Position numbers and translations under genes: made by a program
From: Rhodospirillaceae bacterium
GTDB taxonomy: Bacteria > Pseudomonadota > Alphaproteobacteria > SP197
Assembly (NCBI GenBank): GCA_018700655.1
Contig: JABIUG010000482.1
Coordinates: 1-10,325, forward strand
Direction: 5' to 3'
DNA: 10,325 nt
Shown: piece by piece, positions 7,049 through 10,325 of the stretch
Position numbering within the stretch: the stretch's first letter is position 1
How the letters are laid out: every line of letters starts with the position of its first letter
The notes under the pieces: generated by a model
Told to the model about the DNA's origin: nothing
Databases searched by the model: none
Seen by the model: the letters and a program-made list of their open reading frames with translations, nothing else

Positions 7049-8112
7049 TGACCGGGCAGCACATCCGCCAGAACGCCGTCGACGAGGCCATCGAAGGTAC
7101 GCTCCTGGCCGGTGTCGATCGAGACCGTGACGGTCATGCCCGAGCGCAGGGCCGAAGTATCGCCTTCGCCCTGGAGGCGCAGGCGCACCGGCACACGCTG
7201 CACCACCTTGACCCAGTTGCCGGTCGAGTTCTGGGGCGGCAGCAAGGCAAATTCGGCGCCGGTTGCGGGGCTGATGGAATCGACCACCGCAGGCCAGACA
7301 ACATCGGGATAGGCATCAACCACAACCGTGGCCTTCTGTCCGACAAGGATGTGGGTGAGATCGACTTCCTTGAGGTTGACCTCGATCCAGGGATCGCTGG
7401 TCGCGACCAGGGCAAAGACAGGATCGCCGGCTTCGATGTATTCGCCGACCTCCAGCAGGACCTGTGAAAGTGTGCCGTCCATCGGTGCGGTCACCAGGGT
7501 GCGTGAGAGATCGAGCGCGGCATCGCGGCGCATCGCCTCGGCGACCCGGTACATCGGCTGATTCTCGATCGGCGATTCAAGCGAGCCGCCGAGGTCCGCC
7601 AGGACCACGGCATTCTGTTCGCGCAGCACGGCAAAGTCGCGCTGGGCTGCGGCGACCTCATGTTCTGCCGCGTCCATCTTCGATTGGGTTCCGGCGCCCT
7701 GGGCGACCAGCTCCTGCTGGCGCTCAAACTCGCCGATGAAATAACGGATGTCTTCTTCGGCGGCGCGAATCTCAGCCTCGCCCTGGCGGTAGAGCGCACG
7801 CAGGGCCGCAACTTCCTGTCTGACCATGGCCATCTCGGCCTCGGCCATGGCAATCGCGATGCCAAAAGGTTCCGGGTCGATCTCGAACAACAGTTGTGCG
7901 ACCTGAACGGTGTCATAGTCATTGACGAAGACACGAACGACACGACCATCGACTTCCGAGCCGATGTTGACGATATCGGTTTTGACATAGGCATTTTCGG
8001 CGGTGACATATTGTCCACCGGCCAGATAAGCCTCCACCGCGATCCATAGTGCAATGACGGGAACGACCACCATCAGCACGACGCGAATGAGGATGCGTCT
8101 GATACGCTTCAT
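7045..8112 (-). CDS. emrA: HlyD/EmrA-type membrane fusion protein of the efflux pump
   Basis: A 355-residue periplasmic adaptor that links the EmrB-like pump to an outer-membrane channel. A short basic N-terminus (MKRIRR) is followed by one membrane anchor (about 7-30). The first half of the lipoyl domain is AENAYVKTDIVNIGSEVDGRV (starts 38), then a coiled-coil hairpin (about 85-172, rich in Ala, Glu, Gln and Arg), then the second lipoyl half (DLSRTLVTAPMDGTL, 201-215; VGEYIEAGDPVF, 222-233) and the beta-barrel part including NLKEVDLTHILVGQKA (246-261). The signature LPPQNSTGNWVKVVQRVPVRL (from 293) is highly typical of EmrA. The ATG at 8112 has GGAGG 12 bases upstream, a little far. It is first in the emrAB operon and reads from the promoter at 8171-8200. 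The pump's likely regulator is not in the window. Confidence 0.94.
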   Translation of the reverse strand: MKRIRRILIRVVLMVVVPVIALWIAVEAYLAGGQYVTAENAYVKTDIVNIGSEVDGRVVRVFVNDYDTVQVAQLLFEIDPEPFGIAIAMAEAEMAMVRQEVAALRALYRQGEAEIRAAEEDIRYFIGEFERQQELVAQGAGTQSKMDAAEHEVAAAQRDFAVLREQNAVVLADLGGSLESPIENQPMYRVAEAMRRDAALDLSRTLVTAPMDGTLSQVLLEVGEYIEAGDPVFALVATSDPWIEVNLKEVDLTHILVGQKATVVVDAYPDVVWPAVVDSISPATGAEFALLPPQNSTGNWVKVVQRVPVRLRLQGEGDTSALRSGMTVTVSIDTGQERTFDGLVDGVLADVLPGQ

Positions 8113-8170
8113 GCGCTTCGCCAGCCTCCATCAGACCACGGTGTGCAGCCTGCCTTAGCCCATTAGCCCC

Positions 8171-8200
8171 AATTTACGGGCATGGCAATTGCCATGACAA
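8171..8200 (-). promoter_or_regulatory. Sigma70-type promoter of the emrAB genes
   Basis: On the minus strand TTGTCA (8200-8195, 5 of 6 to TTGACA) is followed after 18 bases by TAAATT (8176-8171, 4 of 6 to TATAAT). This would start the mRNA near 8164, giving a leader of about 50 bases before the ATG at 8112. The spacer and the end of the -35 box hold a perfect palindrome. Confidence 0.5.
8181..8196. promoter_or_regulatory. 16-bp perfect palindrome, likely repressor operator
   Basis: CATGGCAATTGCCATG equals its own reverse complement over all 16 bases. It covers most of the spacer and two bases of the -35 box of the proposed emrAB promoter, exactly where a dimeric TetR- or MarR-type repressor would block RNA polymerase. 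It lies 68 bp upstream of the emrA start and 137 bp from the divergent sulfotransferase start. The cognate regulator gene is not in this window; regulator family is inference. Confidence 0.55.
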
Positions 8201-8333
8201 GGACGTCATTTGATCGTGCCGAGCGTTTGCGGTTCCGCGTCGACAAAGGACAATACTTGCCGACCGCCATGTTTGATCCACTCGCGTCCGCGGCGTTGCC
8301 CTGCCACATCGGCTTTTGATTGTGGAAAGGGCC

Positions 8334-9071
8334 ATGCCAAAAATCGATTTTCTGATCGCCGGCGCCCAGAAGGGCGGTACGCACGCGCTTGATGCGGTCT
8401 TGCGCGCACACCCCGATGTGGGAATGTGCCGCGTCAAGGAACCCCATTTCTTCGACACGGAAGAGAACTTCGTCGGCACGCCAGATTATGACCTCTACCA
8501 CCGGCGTTTCGACATGGCGTCGGTGGCTCTGGTCCGGGGCGAGGCGACGCCCGACTATCTCTACTGGCCCGCAAGTATGGCGCGGATACGCACATACAAC
8601 CCGGGGATGAAGCTCATCATTATGCTGCGTCATCCGGTCGACAGGTCCTATTAGCAATGGATGATGGCGACGTCGCGCGGCAGTGAGACGTTATCCTTTG
8701 CCGAAGTTGTTGATCGCGATATCGCGCAAATGGAAGCGGGCAAGCCCTATCAGCGTGCACAAAAAGCCTATGTTGCGCGCGGCCTCTACGGCGCGCAGAT
8801 CCAGCGCTTGCTCAAGGAATTTCCGAGCGTTCAGATCAGGTTCATAAAATCCGAGGCGTTCCGGCGCGATGCCAAACCCTATCTTGTCGATTTGTGTGAG
8901 TTCCTTGGTATCCGTGCGGCCCTGCCCGAGGAACAGCCGCGTGGGTTTGCGAGCAAATACAGTGAACCCATGGACCCGGCGACGCGGGAACGCCTGCTTG
9001 CGTTCTATGCCGGGGAAACGGCGAGCGTTGAAACTCTCTTCGGCTGGGAATGCTCGGACTGGCGTGTTTGA
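8334..9071 (+). pseudogene. Sulfotransferase gene interrupted by an in-frame TAG
   Basis: One reading frame encodes a full P-loop-like sulfotransferase, but codon 107 (8652-8654) is TAG. The ATG at 8334 follows GGAAAGG (8324-8330). Before the stop are the 5'-phosphosulfate-binding loop AGAQKGGTHALD (9-20), KEPHFFD (35-41) and the start of the 3'-phosphate-binding motif RHPVDRSY (99-106). After it the frame continues QWMMATSRG to a normal family C-terminus (SKYSEPMDPATRERLLAFY, then LFGWECSDWRV) and TGA. In cytosolic estrogen sulfotransferase the PAPS 3'-phosphate is held by R130 and S138, eight residues apart; here R99 plus eight is exactly the TAG. TCG to TAG is one base change. No other damage is seen in about 245 codons, so the loss is recent, a sequencing error, or suppressed. 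It would use PAPS as donor; the acceptor is unknown. A restart at ATG 8661 would lack the PAPS-binding half. Confidence 0.82.
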
Positions 9072-9078
9072 AGCTGAC

Positions 9079-10032
9079 CTAACTTTTCGAAGCTCTGTTC
9101 TCGGCCATCAGGCAGAGGACTTCGAACATCAGGTGGGCGGCGTTGAGTGCCGTGTAGCCTGTAGGGTCGAGTGGTGGTGAGACTTCGTTGACATCGCCGC
9201 CGACGATGTCGAGGCCGCGCAGGCCACGGAGCATGACCTGGGTGTCTCTCATATCGTAGCCGCCGGGTTCGGGTGACCCCGTGCCCGGCATGTCCTTGGG
9301 ATCAAGGCCGTCGACGTCGATCGTGACGTAGGTCGGGCCGGTGCCGACAACCTCGCGCACCTTCTCGATCACCGCCTTGGGGCCCATCTCGAAATACATA
9401 TCGATGTCGATCAGCGTGATGCCGACCTCGTGTGCCCAGTCCATTGCGGCATCGGTCGGGCGTGTCGTGCCGCGGATGCCGATGATGATGTGACGCCTGG
9501 GGTCGACCAGTCCTTCCTCGATCGCACGCCTGAACGGTGTCGCGTGGTTGAGCTTGGTCCCGAAGATTGCGTCATGGGTATCGGGGTGAGCATCGAAATG
9601 CACCAGGCCAACCGGGTTCTTGCGATCGACCGTACCGCGCAACACGGGCAAGGTGATCAGGTGATCGCCGCCGGCGACCAGCGGCCAGGCACCAGCCTTG
9701 GCCACCGTAGCGCAGAACGCAGTCATCCTGTCGACACTGGCTTCGTGGTCGAAGCTGTTGACCGGCGCATCACCGATATCGGCAATGCGGCAGATCTCGA
9801 ACGGTGACTGTCTGGTCGACTGGTTGGTGCCACGCATGTTGAACGACATCTGGCGCATCTGGCCTGGTCCGTAACGGGCGCCATCGCGTGCGATCGTGCC
9901 GCCGTCGAAGGGCAGGCCTAGCAGGGCGATGTCGAGGCCGTCAGGCGAGTCCTGCCGTGCGGCACGCAACAGAGTGTCGGGCATGACAAAGGGCGCGGCG
10001 CCGGCAGCCATTTTCAGCGGTTCATTGGTCAC
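9079..10032 (-). CDS. Ureohydrolase (agmatinase/arginase family)
   Basis: A 317-residue dinuclear-metal hydrolase that releases urea from a guanidino compound. Metal ligands are all present: H124 (GGDH), D147, H149 and D151 (FDAHPD), and D239 and D241 (IDVDGLD). Other family stretches are PFDGGT (41-46), GARYGPGQMR (51-60), the NHATPF loop (162-167), GTGSPEPGG (250-258) and DVNEVSPPLDPTG (280-292). I place the start at GTG 10032 because GAGGAG (10046-10041) lies 8 bases upstream and the resulting length is normal; the longer frame up to 10170 runs through the thioesterase gene. It sits 2 bp after that gene, so both share an mRNA. Close relatives annotated as agmatinase include guanidinobutyrase, guanidinopropionase and guanidine hydrolase, so the substrate is open. 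It ends with TAG, 7 bp from the convergent sulfotransferase. Confidence 0.9.
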   Translation of the reverse strand: MTNEPLKMAAGAAPFVMPDTLLRAARQDSPDGLDIALLGLPFDGGTIARDGARYGPGQMRQMSFNMRGTNQSTRQSPFEICRIADIGDAPVNSFDHEASVDRMTAFCATVAKAGAWPLVAGGDHLITLPVLRGTVDRKNPVGLVHFDAHPDTHDAIFGTKLNHATPFRRAIEEGLVDPRRHIIIGIRGTTRPTDAAMDWAHEVGITLIDIDMYFEMGPKAVIEKVREVVGTGPTYVTIDVDGLDPKDMPGTGSPEPGGYDMRDTQVMLRGLRGLDIVGGDVNEVSPPLDPTGYTALNAAHLMFEVLCLMAENRASKS

Positions 10033-10034
10033 CT

Positions 10035-10325
10035 TCAGGTCTCCTCGAATTTCGATCGTGGCATTCTCTTCAGGACACAAGAGCAGGTCATCACGACTTT
10101 GTCGCCGGCCACAAGCCTTCCCTGAACGAAAACCATGCTGCGGCCGCGCTTGATGACTTCGCCATGGCATTCCAGCCAGTCGCCTTCATGGGCCGATGAC
10201 ACGAACTCGCAGTTCAGCGTGACGGTTGGGGTTTCAACGTGGTCGACCTCTCCGGCGCGGCCGTCGACGGCCACATAAATGTCGCGCTTAACCCCACCGG
10301 TGATAGCGAATCGGATGGACTGACC
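10035..10325 (-). CDS. PaaI-like hotdog-fold thioesterase, N-terminal part outside window
   Basis: The last 96 codons of a hotdog-fold protein, open through the right edge in frame. The visible part has the second-half pattern of PaaI-type acyl-CoA thioesterases: TPTVTLNCEFVSSAHEGDWLE, then GEVIKRGRSMVFVQGRLVAGDKVV, then a final strand MTCSCVLKRM. The central helix and the catalytic Asp/Asn region would lie outside the window, so activity cannot be judged. A GTG at 10274 is in frame but would cut the fold in half, so it is not the start. The stop (TGA, 10037-10035) is 2 bp before the ureohydrolase GTG, and its last codons double as that gene's ribosome binding site. The family call rests on half a protein. 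Confidence 0.7.
   Translation of the reverse strand, partial: GQSIRFAITGGVKRDIYVAVDGRAGEVDHVETPTVTLNCEFVSSAHEGDWLECHGEVIKRGRSMVFVQGRLVAGDKVVMTCSCVLKRMPRSKFEET

Noticed and set aside
8227..8254. Possible plus-strand promoter TTGCGG-16-GACAAT for the sulfotransferase
   Set aside because: Only 3 of 6 and 4 of 6 matches with short spacing; not strong enough to list as a feature.
8304..8325. Imperfect inverted repeat CCACA...TGTGG just before the sulfotransferase ribosome site, considered as a riboswitch or attenuator
   Set aside because: Only a 5-bp stem with a long loop, no alternative structure and no T-run; expected by chance.
8652..8654. TAG in the sulfotransferase read as pyrrolysine, prompted by the MttB homologue in the same window
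   Set aside because: The MttB homologue itself has no TAG, no pyl genes are seen, and four other genes here (FAH, outer-membrane protein, emrB, ureohydrolase) use TAG as an ordinary stop. The residue expected at this site is Ser.
10033..10170. N-terminal extension of the ureohydrolase to an upstream start at 10170
   Set aside because: The extra 46 residues overlap the thioesterase gene, look unlike the family, and a strong GAGGAG site supports GTG 10032.

Overview
The window is GC-rich, densely coded bacterial DNA with short gaps, ATGA overlaps between genes and sigma70-like promoter elements. Gene content (non-pyrrolysine MttB-family methyltransferase, CaiB/BaiF CoA-transferase, Nu-class-like glutathione transferase, EmrAB efflux pump, ureohydrolase) and a REP-type palindromic repeat suggest an environmental alphaproteobacterium, possibly Rhodospirillales-like. 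This placement is inference from gene style; there is no rRNA or marker gene in the window.

Left part (plus strand, 3-2326): the 3' portion of an MttB-family methyltransferase gene that enters from outside the window overlaps by four bases (ATGA) with a fumarylacetoacetate-hydrolase-fold (FAH) enzyme. The gap to the next, convergent gene holds an inverted pair of REP-like hairpins (2346-2444). Middle (minus strand, reading from 8112 down to 2477): emrA-like and emrB-like genes overlap by ATGA, then a beta-barrel outer-membrane protein with a signal peptide, then a family III CoA-transferase overlapping by ATGA with a GST. The emrAB pair has a convincing promoter at 8171-8200 with a perfect 16-bp palindrome between and over its -35/-10 elements, which looks like a repressor operator.

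Right part: a plus-strand sulfotransferase gene (8334-9071) is interrupted by one in-frame TAG, which falls exactly where the family has its PAPS 3'-phosphate-binding serine. Convergent with it, 7 bp away, is a minus-strand ureohydrolase (agmatinase-like), preceded with a 2-bp gap by the 3' end of a PaaI-like hotdog thioesterase gene that runs off the right edge.

Functionally the window reads as accessory catabolism (methyl-group removal, CoA-ester and acyl-pyruvate-type chemistry, guanidino compound hydrolysis) beside an export/detoxification block. No mobile element, CRISPR array, tRNA or rRNA was seen. No gene-free stretch exceeds 300 bases; the longest, about 220 bases (8113-8333), carries the emrAB promoter and operator. 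I see no clearly novel multi-gene system; the best leads are the amber-interrupted sulfotransferase, the emrAB operator, the REP pair and the MttB/FAH couple.
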